A stretch of DNA of 64,000 nucleotides from a virus: the IMG/VR virus record IMGVR_UViG_3300037882_002241, positions 1 through 64,000 of that record; one strand, 5' to 3'. Of this stretch, positions 8,610 through 15,995 are shown piece after piece. The translations under genes were made by a program, and so were the position numbers. The notes beneath the pieces were generated by a model. The model was given only the letters and a program-made list of their open reading frames with translations, ran no database searches and was not told the origin of the DNA. How positions within the stretch are numbered: position 1 is the first letter of the stretch; each line of letters opens with the position of its first letter.

Positions 8610-8867
8610 TTAGGCAATATCTGTATCTGTTTTATTTCGATTGAAATACATAGCCTCAGCGATTAGAGGCGTAATATTTAGATATTTAGAAATGCGCTCA
8701 ATCTTATCTGTATCATTTAAAAATGGCTCAATCAGTGGGTTAGCCTTTTGAAGAAATGGGAATACGTCGTTTAACATATCATCTAAAGTCCCCGTAAGCT
8801 GACAAGCATTGTTAAAATACTTGTCGATAGCAAGTAATGCGGATTGCGGTATGGTGATTTTAGCCAT
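8610..8867 (-). CDS. small hypothetical protein
   Basis: 85 mostly helical residues without a recognised motif. GGGAGTTAAGAAA precedes the ATG. Part of the operon from the promoter at 9497-9524. Confidence 0.55.
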   Translation of the reverse strand: MAKITIPQSALLAIDKYFNNACQLTGTLDDMLNDVFPFLQKANPLIEPFLNDTDKIERISKYLNITPLIAEAMYFNRNKTDTDIA

Positions 8868-8871
8868 TTTC

Positions 8872-9111
8872 TTAACTCCCAGACTTCAAAGCTTTTTTAA
8901 AAGCACCTAGATTAAATCTTAAATCATAGCCCATCAGTTTACGTTCACTTTCAGTTAAAGTAACTAATTGGTCTTTCATTTCATCTATGCAATCTTGAAA
9001 CCAATGTTTCTGCGTTTCGGTTAGCTTGATATTCATTGTTCCAGTTACAAAGTCATAATGTCTTAGCAAGAGCTGCCCCATAGCTTGGCGTTTTTCCATA
9101 TCTATTTGCAT
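8872..9111 (-). CDS. small hypothetical protein
   Basis: 79 helical residues (ETQKHWFQDCIDEMKDQL). The Shine-Dalgarno AGGA is followed by the ATG at 9111. Function unknown. Confidence 0.55.
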   Translation of the reverse strand: MQIDMEKRQAMGQLLLRHYDFVTGTMNIKLTETQKHWFQDCIDEMKDQLVTLTESERKLMGYDLRFNLGAFKKALKSGS

Positions 9112-9114
9112 GAT

Positions 9115-9240
9115 TTATCCTAACACAACTACACATAAAATAGGGAATACGATTGTGCATACAAATATTGCAGTTAAAGTTGCTAAGATTTTAGCACCGT
9201 CAATTACCATTTCTGTAATTAATTTAATATTGTTTTTCAT
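9115..9240 (-). CDS. single-span membrane micro-protein
   Basis: 41 residues: a polar start (MKNNIKLITEMVIDG) and one transmembrane helix (ILATLTAIFVCTIVFPILCVVVL). The strong GAGGAG site upstream supports translation. It sits between two operon genes with short gaps. Confidence 0.6.
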   Translation of the reverse strand: MKNNIKLITEMVIDGAKILATLTAIFVCTIVFPILCVVVLG

Positions 9241-9245
9241 TTTAA

Positions 9246-9473
9246 TTACTCCTCAATAATTTCAGAATTAAAATCTAATTCGTTTAGAGTAAAAGTAAAT
9301 GGGGTCTTGTCAATCATATATAACGAACCAATTTCGTTATTAAATTGGTTATCACTTGCTTTTTCTTCAATTTTTTCATAAAGAGCATCAAAATTAAAAT
9401 TTTTAATTACCATGCCATCTAACATAGCTTTAATTTCAGATTTTGTTTCTTTTGTTAATATTAAGTGTTTCAT
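9246..9473 (-). CDS. small hypothetical acidic protein
   Basis: 75 residues, first gene of its operon, with CGGAGAAAATAA before the ATG. No recognised motif; the second half is strongly acidic. Confidence 0.55.
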   Translation of the reverse strand: MKHLILTKETKSEIKAMLDGMVIKNFNFDALYEKIEEKASDNQFNNEIGSLYMIDKTPFTFTLNELDFNSEIIEE

Positions 9474-9496
9474 TTATTTTCTCCGTTGTTATGCTA

Positions 9497-9524
9497 TTTA
9501 TAACACAATCCTTCAACGTGTCAA
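9497..9524 (-). promoter_or_regulatory. early promoter
   Basis: Minus strand TTGACA (9524-9519), 16-nt spacer, TATAAA (9502-9497), preceded by AATAACTA and followed by AACAACGGAG before the gene at 9473. Confidence 0.75.
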
Positions 9525-9548
9525 TAGTTATTTATGGAAAAACACAAT

Positions 9549-9758
9549 TTAATTTTCTTCTAAAAATGACAGTGGTAATGCTCTATTCCATACCCTGCCC
9601 AAAGGTTCAAATAAATGGTTGTGGAAAAAATCATCATTCCATTCAAGCACTTCAAAATACACGCCATCACCTAAACAAGCATTAATCTCAACTAAATATC
9701 TAACGCCATTAATTAGCTTTTCTTGTTCTGTTACCCACGGGATTTTATTTTCTATCAT
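9549..9758 (-). CDS. small hypothetical protein
   Basis: 69 residues (MIENKIPWVTEQEKLI), rich in aromatic residues. GGGGAA lies 9 nt before the ATG at 9758, better than the in-frame TTG at 9767. It overlaps the end of the upstream nucleotide-hydrolase gene. Function unknown. Confidence 0.55.
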   Translation of the reverse strand: MIENKIPWVTEQEKLINGVRYLVEINACLGDGVYFEVLEWNDDFFHNHLFEPLGRVWNRALPLSFLEEN

Positions 9759-10449
9759 CTCTGCCAATTCCCCTTGTATGAGTTGCGTGTAGCATCATTA
9801 AATTTGATAGTGCGTGACTTAAATGACTTACACCACTTTCTTTGTCTAATTCTTCACCACCCCACCATTTAAACAAGTGACGCAATATAGCGGCATATAA
9901 ACGCCCGTAATCAAAACCTTTTTCCCAGTTCCTATCACTGTATTTTTTAGCACCGTATGCAAAGCCATCACCTGCGCCTAGTAATGGTTCTATAGGTAAT
10001 AAATCCATTCTTGGCTTGCCGTCATCATTTTTGATTGCGGCTTTAATATCAGTTGAATGTAGCCTTTTATTTTCTGGTAAAAAATCATCAACTAAGTTTC
10101 TTAATTTTAAATAATTATTAACAAGATTAAAAAGATTAGGGTGTTCTTTGAGTAGTTTATCACTATTCCAAAGGTGATACATATCACCATTAATATGAAC
10201 GCTTAATCCAACGATGGTAAAAAAATCTTTCTCAACTAAAACTTTCGTTTTATAGAAAAAAGAATTAACAGGGTCAAAACCAGTATCTGAAAATAACAAT
10301 TTACCACGTATAATATAATCATTAAAAAAATCATAATCTACAGCTAATTTTATGATTAGGTTTTTACATTGAGAATCATTGTTTATGTCTTTTAATATTG
10401 CATCAAACTTTTTAAAAAACTCTGTTCTTTCATGAGCTGTTTTTATCAT
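9745..10449 (-). CDS. dATP/dGTP diphosphohydrolase-like protein
   Basis: 234 residues. The C-terminal 90 (KPRMDLLPIEPL, GAKKYSDRNWEKGF, ILRHLFKWWGGEELDKESG, HLSHALSNLMML) match the family known as dATP/dGTP diphosphohydrolase N-terminal (formerly DUF5664), with the E-E-D-type acidic positions of all-alpha NTP pyrophosphohydrolases. The N-terminal 130 residues are unassigned. The start ATG overlaps the stop of the thioredoxin gene (ATGA). Likely role: shaping the nucleotide pool during phage DNA synthesis. Confidence 0.75.
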   Translation of the reverse strand: MIKTAHERTEFFKKFDAILKDINNDSQCKNLIIKLAVDYDFFNDYIIRGKLLFSDTGFDPVNSFFYKTKVLVEKDFFTIVGLSVHINGDMYHLWNSDKLLKEHPNLFNLVNNYLKLRNLVDDFLPENKRLHSTDIKAAIKNDDGKPRMDLLPIEPLLGAGDGFAYGAKKYSDRNWEKGFDYGRLYAAILRHLFKWWGGEELDKESGVSHLSHALSNLMMLHATHTRGIGRDDRK

Positions 10450-10682
10450 GATTGCCACCCGTTTTTAATTACAATTAACGTAGGGACACTTGAAATTCCC
10501 AATGTATTAGCTAAAACATAATGCTCGTCAAGGTCAATGTAATAAGACGTAGCGTTAAATCCTTCTAATGCTAGCTCTACAGTTGGTTTTAGTGTCTTAC
10601 AAGGGCTACACCATGGCGCACCTGCAAATAGCAATACATTTCCTGTTTTTGGCAATTCTGTGCCTTCTTTATAATTTGTCAT
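10446..10682 (-). CDS. thioredoxin-like protein
   Basis: 78 residues with the redox motif WCSPC near 28 and the cis-proline region ISSVPTLIV. Shorter than bacterial thioredoxins (about 105), as is usual for phage forms. Could reduce ribonucleotide reductase or the Cys-rich phage proteins. ATGA overlaps on both sides show coupled translation. Confidence 0.85.
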   Translation of the reverse strand: MTNYKEGTELPKTGNVLLFAGAPWCSPCKTLKPTVELALEGFNATSYYIDLDEHYVLANTLGISSVPTLIVIKNGWQS

Positions 10683-10909
10683 CTGTTAAAACCCTGTCCG
10701 TCATTATGTATTTCTGAAAAAATACATCTATCATCACGCAATACGCTTTCAACCCCCTTAAATTTTTTAGTAGCAAGTTCACCATATATTAAACATCTTT
10801 CACTATCATCTTTATGTGATTTTAATATTTTATCAAAAAACTTACACGATTTATGACATTCACTACCACTAGAAACTATAATCTCTACTCTAATTTTTTT
10901 TGTTGTCAT
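10679..10909 (-). CDS. small Cys-rich protein (CGxFCxxxC family)
   Basis: 76 residues with ECHKSCKFF and two further cysteines (RCLIYGE, DRCIF). Paralogue of the products at 5427, 10919 and 14967. AGGAGATAGC precedes the ATG. Probably metal-binding; role unknown. Confidence 0.65.
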   Translation of the reverse strand: MTTKKIRVEIIVSSGSECHKSCKFFDKILKSHKDDSERCLIYGELATKKFKGVESVLRDDRCIFSEIHNDGQGFNR

Positions 10910-10918
10910 TGCTATCTC

Positions 10919-11122
10919 CTAAGCTGGTTCTTTGTTAATGCACTGTGGTAATCTTGACCATTTACGGCTAAATCTATCAAATTTCATGATTCTATCATAA
11001 AGCTCGCACCACTCAACATTTTCTGAGTTGAAGTGATCACATTCATATTTACAAAACTTACCACATTCGCTGTGCTTTACTTCGTGTGGTTCTTTTTTAC
11101 GGGGTATTAATGTTGTTTTCAT
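10919..11122 (-). CDS. small Cys-rich protein (CGxFCxxxC family)
   Basis: 67 residues: SECGKFCKYECDHF, then WCELYDR and QCIN. First gene after the promoter at 11146-11173 and adjacent to a paralogue, which suggests tandem duplication. Confidence 0.65.
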   Translation of the reverse strand: MKTTLIPRKKEPHEVKHSECGKFCKYECDHFNSENVEWCELYDRIMKFDRFSRKWSRLPQCINKEPA

Positions 11123-11145
11123 TTATTATCTCCAATGTTAAATTT

Positions 11146-11173
11146 ACAATAGCATAAACTAACGCACTGTCAA
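11146..11173 (-). promoter_or_regulatory. early promoter
   Basis: Minus strand TTGACA (11173-11168), 16-nt spacer, TATTGT (11151-11146), with the same AACTATTGACA upstream block as the other early promoters. Confidence 0.65.
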
Positions 11174-11176
11174 TAG

Positions 11177-11698
11177 TTACTTTGCTTTGTCTGCTTTTAA
11201 ATTATCGGTTACGTTCTTAAACAATTCCGCAACCTTTAGCTTTTGTTCTTCATCAATAGGAACTGGTTCTATGCCGTCTAAAACCAATTTAATTAAATAA
11301 ATTTCAACTTTTATAGGTTGCTGCAATTCATTGCATTTATTGATAAATTCAGAAGTTTGCGGCTTATATCTTACATCACCATACTGCCCTGTAATGTAGT
11401 TGTGAATAACTTTTTTAATAAAACTTAACGGAATATGTTTAATATATTCAATCATGTGCTTGATTTGAATAATCAATCTATCATCTGAAAGATTACTAGC
11501 ATATTCAGCGAAATAAGGCTCTAATACTAAAGTTAGCGTATTAAAATCAGCCAATGGCTTTGGTTTTTCAAGTGAGCTTAACCTATCAGTTAAAACTTGC
11601 CTTGTTTTTGCAGTTAATGGCTTTGATAATCTCAAGAAGTCCTTGCCATCTTTAAAGCAACGTTCGCTCTCGTCTATAATTTTCTTCACCAATATCAT
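11177..11698 (-). CDS. replication-region protein, start region formed by IS end
   Basis: About 173 residues beginning MILVKKIIDE. Helical, no recognised motif; its place after the replisome-organiser-like gene suggests a replication accessory, for example a helicase loader. An open frame runs upstream to 11782 but those codons lie in the right end of the TnpB element. GGAGAGG inside that end lies 6 nt before the ATG at 11698, so the element seems to supply the ribosome-binding site. The original N-terminus may have been lost or may have started here already. Confidence 0.6.
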   Translation of the reverse strand: MILVKKIIDESERCFKDGKDFLRLSKPLTAKTRQVLTDRLSSLEKPKPLADFNTLTLVLEPYFAEYASNLSDDRLIIQIKHMIEYIKHIPLSFIKKVIHNYITGQYGDVRYKPQTSEFINKCNELQQPIKVEIYLIKLVLDGIEPVPIDEEQKLKVAELFKNVTDNLKADKAK

Positions 11699-11699
11699 T

Positions 11700-11733
11700 G
11701 ACATCCTCTCCATCTCTAAAGATGGGGATTCCC
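11700..11733 (-). repeat. right-end hairpin of the TnpB element, probable omega-RNA 3' part
   Basis: Minus strand: CCCCATCT, loop TTAG, AGATGGAG, then AGGATGTC at the border. In TnpB systems the RNA covering the 3' end of the gene and this right end carries the guide, read from the flanking DNA. Here the guide would begin AATGATATTGGTGAAG, that is, the start of the downstream gene. Confidence 0.65.
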
Positions 11734-11765
11734 TTTCAGAAGTTAGCACTTCGTAGATAGTTGCA

Positions 11766-12899
11766 TTAGCTTGCATTAACAAACCTCTGTCTTACACCAT
11801 CTCCATGCTCTAACACGGTATGTCCTACCGCTAGTATATTCTTTGCAGCGTTCAAATCTCGGCTCATTGTATTGTCACATGATACGCACTCATAGAACCT
11901 TTTTGAAAGATTCTTCATCTGCTTATTTACTGCACCACAACATGAGCAAAGTTGAGTTGAAGGGAAAAACCTATCAATCTTAACCATTACTTTACCATAT
12001 CGTTTTGCTTTTTCTTCAATCATCGAGATTGTTGCACCTATTGCAGCATCTGATATTGAACGGGCTAAGTTGTGATTTTTAACCATGCCCCTTAAGTTTA
12101 AATCCTCAACAGCGATAACGTCAAATCTCTTGATTATATCAGTTGTGAATTTATGTTGAAAATCCTTGCGTCTATTAGATACATTTAGCTCTAATTTAGC
12201 TAGCTTTTTACGAGCTAACTCACGACGTTTTGAACCTTGTTTCTTCTTTGCTAACCTCTTAGCTAAAAGCTTTCTTCTCTTATGCACATCTCTTGAAAGT
12301 TTTTGAGATACTATTTCCTCACCGTTAGATAAGCAAGCGAATGACTTTATACCAAAATCTATACCTATGCTTTGACCAGTTTTATTGAATGTATTAACAT
12401 TCTTTTCGACTACAAAAGAAGCGAAATATTGCCCCGATGGATTACGTATAACCGTAACACTAGATGGTGCAGATGGCATCTTGCGGCTCATCTTAATTTT
12501 CACTAGCCCTATTTTAGCAATAGAGAGCCTATTTCCATCTGTGAATTTAAAAGCATTATTTGTGTATCTAGCAGACTGATGTCCTGTTTTTTTCTTAAAA
12601 TTAGGATACTTAGCACGTTTAGCAAAGAAGCTCTGAAAAGCAGTCTGCAAATCATCCAATGATTGCTGCAAAGCTACAGATGAAACTTCATTTAACCAAA
12701 CGTATTCATGCTCTTTTTTTAAGAGAGTTAATGCCGCACTCATAGTGTTAAAATTCATACGAACATTATTGTCTTTAAATGCAGCCGTTCTTTTTGCTAA
12801 AGCATTATTGTAAACTACTCGAACGCAACCGAATGTTTTAGCAAGGTGTTCTTGCTGCGCATCATCAGGGTATATTCTGTAGTTATATCTTAGCTTCAT
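11766..12899 (-). CDS. tnpB: TnpB RNA-guided nuclease (IS605 OrfB)
   Basis: 377 residues, intact. An N-terminal helix-turn-helix starts MKLRYNYRIYPDDAQQ. The RuvC-like triad is visible: Asp in IGIDFGIKS near 176, Glu in VEDLNLRG near 265, Asp in SRDLNAAKNI near 350. A CxxC...CxxC zinc finger (CSCCG ... CVSC) sits before the last Asp. TnpB cuts DNA guided by omega-RNA and helps keep the element. All key residues are present, so it may be active. Confidence 0.9.
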   Translation of the reverse strand: MKLRYNYRIYPDDAQQEHLAKTFGCVRVVYNNALAKRTAAFKDNNVRMNFNTMSAALTLLKKEHEYVWLNEVSSVALQQSLDDLQTAFQSFFAKRAKYPNFKKKTGHQSARYTNNAFKFTDGNRLSIAKIGLVKIKMSRKMPSAPSSVTVIRNPSGQYFASFVVEKNVNTFNKTGQSIGIDFGIKSFACLSNGEEIVSQKLSRDVHKRRKLLAKRLAKKKQGSKRRELARKKLAKLELNVSNRRKDFQHKFTTDIIKRFDVIAVEDLNLRGMVKNHNLARSISDAAIGATISMIEEKAKRYGKVMVKIDRFFPSTQLCSCCGAVNKQMKNLSKRFYECVSCDNTMSRDLNAAKNILAVGHTVLEHGDGVRQRFVNAS

Positions 12900-12962
12900 G
12901 TGTTTATAACTATCACGCTTTATTTATAAGGTCAAGAGTTATTTTTATATTTTAGTTATTTA

Positions 12963-12979
12963 AGAGTTCGCTACGCTCT
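12963..12979 (-). repeat. left-end hairpin of the TnpB element
   Basis: AGAG...CTCT and an inner CG/CG pair with an AA bulge, placed 64 nt upstream of tnpB. IS605-type left ends carry such imperfect hairpins. The assignment is by position and shape. Confidence 0.45.
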
Positions 12980-13004
12980 AAAGGTATCGATTATATCTCT
13001 CTAC

Positions 13005-14009
13005 CTAAAGACGGGCATTACGTGATATAAGGCAATCTGTAACATCTTTTAAATTCCCCATTGTTTCATTAAATTCAATATCTTCTTTTTCTTGGCGTAA
13101 TTTTTCCATTACACCCCCGACCCCTACATGGACTTTCTTCTCTTCTCGCATAACTGATACTTTTTCATAAGTTAACTTCCAGTCCTCTTGATTAAGCCAA
13201 GTTGGCATCATTTTGATAAAGCGTCTTTCCTTACTAGAAGCCCTACAATGAGCCTCAAAAGCCACCGCCCCTGCTAGGATAGCCTCAAAGCTCTCCTTGC
13301 CCTGTAGCGCCCGTTTTAAAGCCGCTGTACACATTTTCTTGTTATGGCTAACGTCACGCTTTGGATACGCCTGCTTTAAAAGCTCATATTGTTCTTCAAG
13401 AATAACTTCTTTAGGTTTTTTATATTCAGTGACGGATTGATTTTGAACTGTCAAATTTCCTTTTACAGTTGAATTATTTTCTAGTTTGTAAGCAACTACA
13501 CTACCATCTTCATTTTCTACAATTTTACCAATAGGTTTATCAAAAGCATATTTCTCAAACATAGGTATAGAGTTATAACCTTTGTTATTTATATATATAT
13601 CTTTATCTTTATCTTTTATATTATCTTTTTCTTTTTCTTTTGGTGAACGTGGCGTTAACGTGACGTTTTCGTTACGTGACTTTTCTAACCTTGCTGCAGT
13701 AGCTGCTTGCGTTCTATTCTGTGACTTATTGTAAGATTCAACAGCATTATCATATGCCTGCTTAAATAAAGGCAAAAACCTACCTTTATCATCTGTAATA
13801 GATTTTCTTAATAATCTTTTCTCATATTTTAACCATTCATCGTCGGTTAAACCTAGTGTAAATGCTATATCCTCATTGCTTGGTAAATAACCCTCATTAC
13901 GCAATGAATGAATTTCTAGGTCACCAATAAAACCACGTTCAACGCGCGTATATGGCTCTAAAAACATCTGTCTTTCATCGATGTCTATTTGGAAATACTT
14001 TAACTTCAT
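13005..14009 (-). CDS. phage replisome-organiser-like protein
   Basis: 334 residues. The N-terminal 80 (SLRNEGYLPSNEDIAFTLGL, TDDEWLKYEK) resemble DUF1376-type replication proteins. A low-complexity linker with Lys/Asp follows. The C-terminal part (EEQYELLKQAYPKRD, ALKRALQG, MMPTWLNQEDW) matches the C-terminal domain often found in phage replication initiators. The ATG at 14009 overlaps the HNH gene stop (ATGA), better than an upstream TTG. Likely recruits the host replisome at the phage origin. Confidence 0.75.
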   Translation of the reverse strand: MKLKYFQIDIDERQMFLEPYTRVERGFIGDLEIHSLRNEGYLPSNEDIAFTLGLTDDEWLKYEKRLLRKSITDDKGRFLPLFKQAYDNAVESYNKSQNRTQAATAARLEKSRNENVTLTPRSPKEKEKDNIKDKDKDIYINNKGYNSIPMFEKYAFDKPIGKIVENEDGSVVAYKLENNSTVKGNLTVQNQSVTEYKKPKEVILEEQYELLKQAYPKRDVSHNKKMCTAALKRALQGKESFEAILAGAVAFEAHCRASSKERRFIKMMPTWLNQEDWKLTYEKVSVMREEKKVHVGVGGVMEKLRQEKEDIEFNETMGNLKDVTDCLISRNARL

Positions 14010-14545
14010 TGTGAAACCCAATCTTCTAATAGTTTAGCTCCTTTAGAGCGGTTACAGGTTATACAAGCAGTTGTTAGGTTTGTGAGACTATTATCTCCAC
14101 CTCTTGAAACTGGGTGTATATGGTCGCACTCTAATTTCTTAGATTGTTCACCACAGTAAGTGCATGTAAAATTGTCTCTTTCAAAAACGAATTCCCTAAT
14201 TATATTCCAGTCACTAGGAACATACCTATCACCATTAAATGGAACACCACGGCATCTTGAAAGATAATTTTTTAAAGCTAAATCATAAGCATCTTTATAA
14301 AATGAGAAAAACATACCATTTTCATCTTTTTTTACAAATCTTAAAATATTTTTAGAATATTTAAGCCATTCATCATCTGTTAACCCAACAAGAAAAGCTA
14401 TATCTTCTAATTTTGGTAAATACCCTTCATTCTCCATTGAGAAACACTCTAAATCAGTTAGAATGCCCCGCTCAAAACGACTGTATGGTCTTAGAAAAGA
14501 CATCCTAGCTGAATTACTAAATGTTATGTAATCAATTTTTTTCAT
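14006..14545 (-). CDS. HNH endonuclease fused to a replisome-organiser-like N-domain
   Basis: 179 residues. Residues 1-100 are a diverged copy of the N-terminus of the next gene (FERGILTDLE, ENEGYLPKLEDIAFLVGLTDDEWLKY). Residues about 115-175 form an HNH nuclease: CTYC, DHIHPVSRGGDNS, CITCNRSKG with all Cys and His residues in place. Looks like a nuclease insertion with partial duplication of the replication gene, as homing endonucleases can cause. It is preceded by a strong structured leader whose terminator ends two bases before the ATG. Confidence 0.75.
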   Translation of the reverse strand: MKKIDYITFSNSARMSFLRPYSRFERGILTDLECFSMENEGYLPKLEDIAFLVGLTDDEWLKYSKNILRFVKKDENGMFFSFYKDAYDLALKNYLSRCRGVPFNGDRYVPSDWNIIREFVFERDNFTCTYCGEQSKKLECDHIHPVSRGGDNSLTNLTTACITCNRSKGAKLLEDWVSQ

Positions 14546-14547
14546 AC

Positions 14548-14665
14548 AAAAAGCCCTTTCAAAGAGTGGCTAAATTTAATTAAGTTAAGTGCGGAAAACC
14601 TAATACAGAATTTTAACCACCCTATGAAAGGGCTTTATAATTTTATTCTGTAATAGGTATTCCGC
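14548..14665 (-). ncRNA. pseudoknot-capable leader/attenuator of the HNH gene (leader C)
   Basis: On the minus strand, a 20-position hairpin (arms 14636-14617 and 14569-14550, two mismatches) ends in five U residues right before the ATG at 14545. Its 47-nt loop contains 14611-14591, which pairs with the segment just upstream, 14665-14645, over 21 positions with two mismatches. The order arm A, arm B, A', B' makes a pseudoknot. A TTGACA with TAAACATAAT nearby (14700-14684) may start it. Confidence 0.65.
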
Positions 14666-14696
14666 TATTCCTTTTTATTACAGATTATGTTTAATG

Positions 14697-14951
14697 TCAA
14701 TGATTATTTAATAAAATTCTTTCTAAATTTAAATCCTGCATATCATGCAAGCTTACAACCCTAATATAATCTATAGGTGATTGTTCAAAGTCCCAAAATA
14801 AGCCCATCTTCCAAGTATATATATCTGGCTTTTTAGGTGGAATCTCTACTTCACCAGCTAAACCATTATAATATTCATTAAATGCAATTTTAATGTAAGC
14901 ACCAGTGTCTAAACAATAATAAACATCATTTTCTTTAAATTTATATTTCAA
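14697..14951 (-). CDS. hypothetical protein
   Basis: 84 residues, beta-rich (YYCLDTGAYIKIAFNEYYNG). AAAGGAGATTAAATTG leads to the ATG. The phrasing resembles small phage proteins of unknown function. Confidence 0.55.
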   Translation of the reverse strand: MKYKFKENDVYYCLDTGAYIKIAFNEYYNGLAGEVEIPPKKPDIYTWKMGLFWDFEQSPIDYIRVVSLHDMQDLNLERILLNNH

Positions 14952-14966
14952 TTTAATCTCCTTTAA

Positions 14967-15203
14967 TTATGGCTTAATGTTTAAACATAATTCATTTCTT
15001 TTAAAAGCCCAATCAAAGCGCGAATATTCAAGTTTATTGCCTGTGAGATGGCACTCGATATGCGGAAAATAACCAGTGTTATCAGTGTTATACATAAACT
15101 TGCAATCACCACACTCACTCTTTATCTCATAATGAACGTCTATACTATCTATTATTTTATTAATAGCAGTTACTTGTTTTTCTGTGAAATCACTACTTGT
15201 CAT
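14967..15203 (-). CDS. small Cys-rich protein (CGxC family)
   Basis: 78 residues. ECGDCKFM near 33, then IECHLTG and ELCLN: the same four-cysteine layout as the products at 5427, 10679 and 10919. Overlaps the upstream stop by 4 nt. Confidence 0.6.
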   Translation of the reverse strand: MTSSDFTEKQVTAINKIIDSIDVHYEIKSECGDCKFMYNTDNTGYFPHIECHLTGNKLEYSRFDWAFKRNELCLNIKP

Positions 15204-15490
15204 TTTAACACTCCAATCGTATCATCTAACCCTATTTTATCACGGCTAATTTTAATAATAGCTAATTGTGTTTTTAAACTAGCATTAAGTGGACGGAAAA
15301 ACCTACATTTACGTTGCCGTGAAGCTGGGTCTGTATCCTTGTTGTTGTTAAGATAGTCTTGTGACGCTTTTTCATATTTTAACGTCACAAAATCTTTCAT
15401 TAAATCAAGGGCAAGTAATTGTATATCACGTGCATCTTGAATGCCAAACTTTAACTCTATGGCTTTAATTAGTGCTTGCTCGTATTTCAC
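15200..15490 (-). CDS. hypothetical protein
   Basis: 96 residues, helical in the first 50 (YEQALIKAIELKFGIQDARD) then basic (RQRKCRFFRPLN). ATGA-type overlaps with both neighbours. No recognised family. Confidence 0.55.
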   Translation of the reverse strand: MKYEQALIKAIELKFGIQDARDIQLLALDLMKDFVTLKYEKASQDYLNNNKDTDPASRQRKCRFFRPLNASLKTQLAIIKISRDKIGLDDTIGVLK

Positions 15491-15753
15491 TTCGTTAAAC
15501 CTTCAAATATATCAAGTGGAATAGCAAATTTAAATACGTCTAATTCATCATCAAAAAAATTACCATTATGAGTGTGAAAAAACTTATCTGAACCTGCAAA
15601 ATAACAGAACTCACCTAACCGCCAGTCATTGCCGCCATAATTAAATAGATATTTAACGCCTTCACGCGCGTTTTTAATATTATAGCTATCTTCGTCATAA
15701 TATTCTATTGTGACAAGGTCTTTCGTTAGGAATTTGTGTAAAAGTTTAATCAT
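15487..15753 (-). CDS. hypothetical protein
   Basis: 88 residues, aromatic and acidic, with the phrase GVKYLFNYGGNDWRLGEFCYF also reminiscent of the product at 9549. Coupled to both neighbours by 4-nt overlaps. Confidence 0.5.
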   Translation of the reverse strand: MIKLLHKFLTKDLVTIEYYDEDSYNIKNAREGVKYLFNYGGNDWRLGEFCYFAGSDKFFHTHNGNFFDDELDVFKFAIPLDIFEGLTK

Positions 15754-15995
15754 AGCTTTAAGTCACTTTTTAAAAAATCTTTATTTAAATTATAAGTATG
15801 ATTATTAAACAACCACTCTTGCATAGTTTTTTTATCAACTACTTTTCCAGCAGTATTTTCACTACCAACAGATGAAATAACATAATAGTTATCACCTTGT
15901 TTTTGTATATTTAAAATCGTGTGGTAAGGAATATAACTAGTGTCCGTTACAATAGGTAAATTGTATTGGTTATTCATATTTAAAATCCTTTTCAA
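15750..15995 (-). CDS. hypothetical protein
   Basis: 81 residues, beta-rich N-terminal half (IPYHTILNIQKQGDNYYVISSV). The product at 28918 also has an IPYHS phrase near its start. Function unknown. Confidence 0.5.
   Translation of the reverse strand: MKRILNMNNQYNLPIVTDTSYIPYHTILNIQKQGDNYYVISSVGSENTAGKVVDKKTMQEWLFNNHTYNLNKDFLKSDLKL

Larger units (their letters stand above)
11700..12995 (-). mobile_element. IS200/IS605-family element with tnpB only
   Basis: The unit holds one gene, tnpB (11766-12899), and no tnpA transposase, so movement needs TnpA in trans. The right end (11700-11733) is a hairpin with CCCCATCT and AGATGGAG arms ending in GATGTC, typical of this family. A left-end hairpin with bulge lies at 12963-12979. 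The exact left border is uncertain, between about 12980 and 13004. It lies between two genes of the replication operon. Confidence 0.75.
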
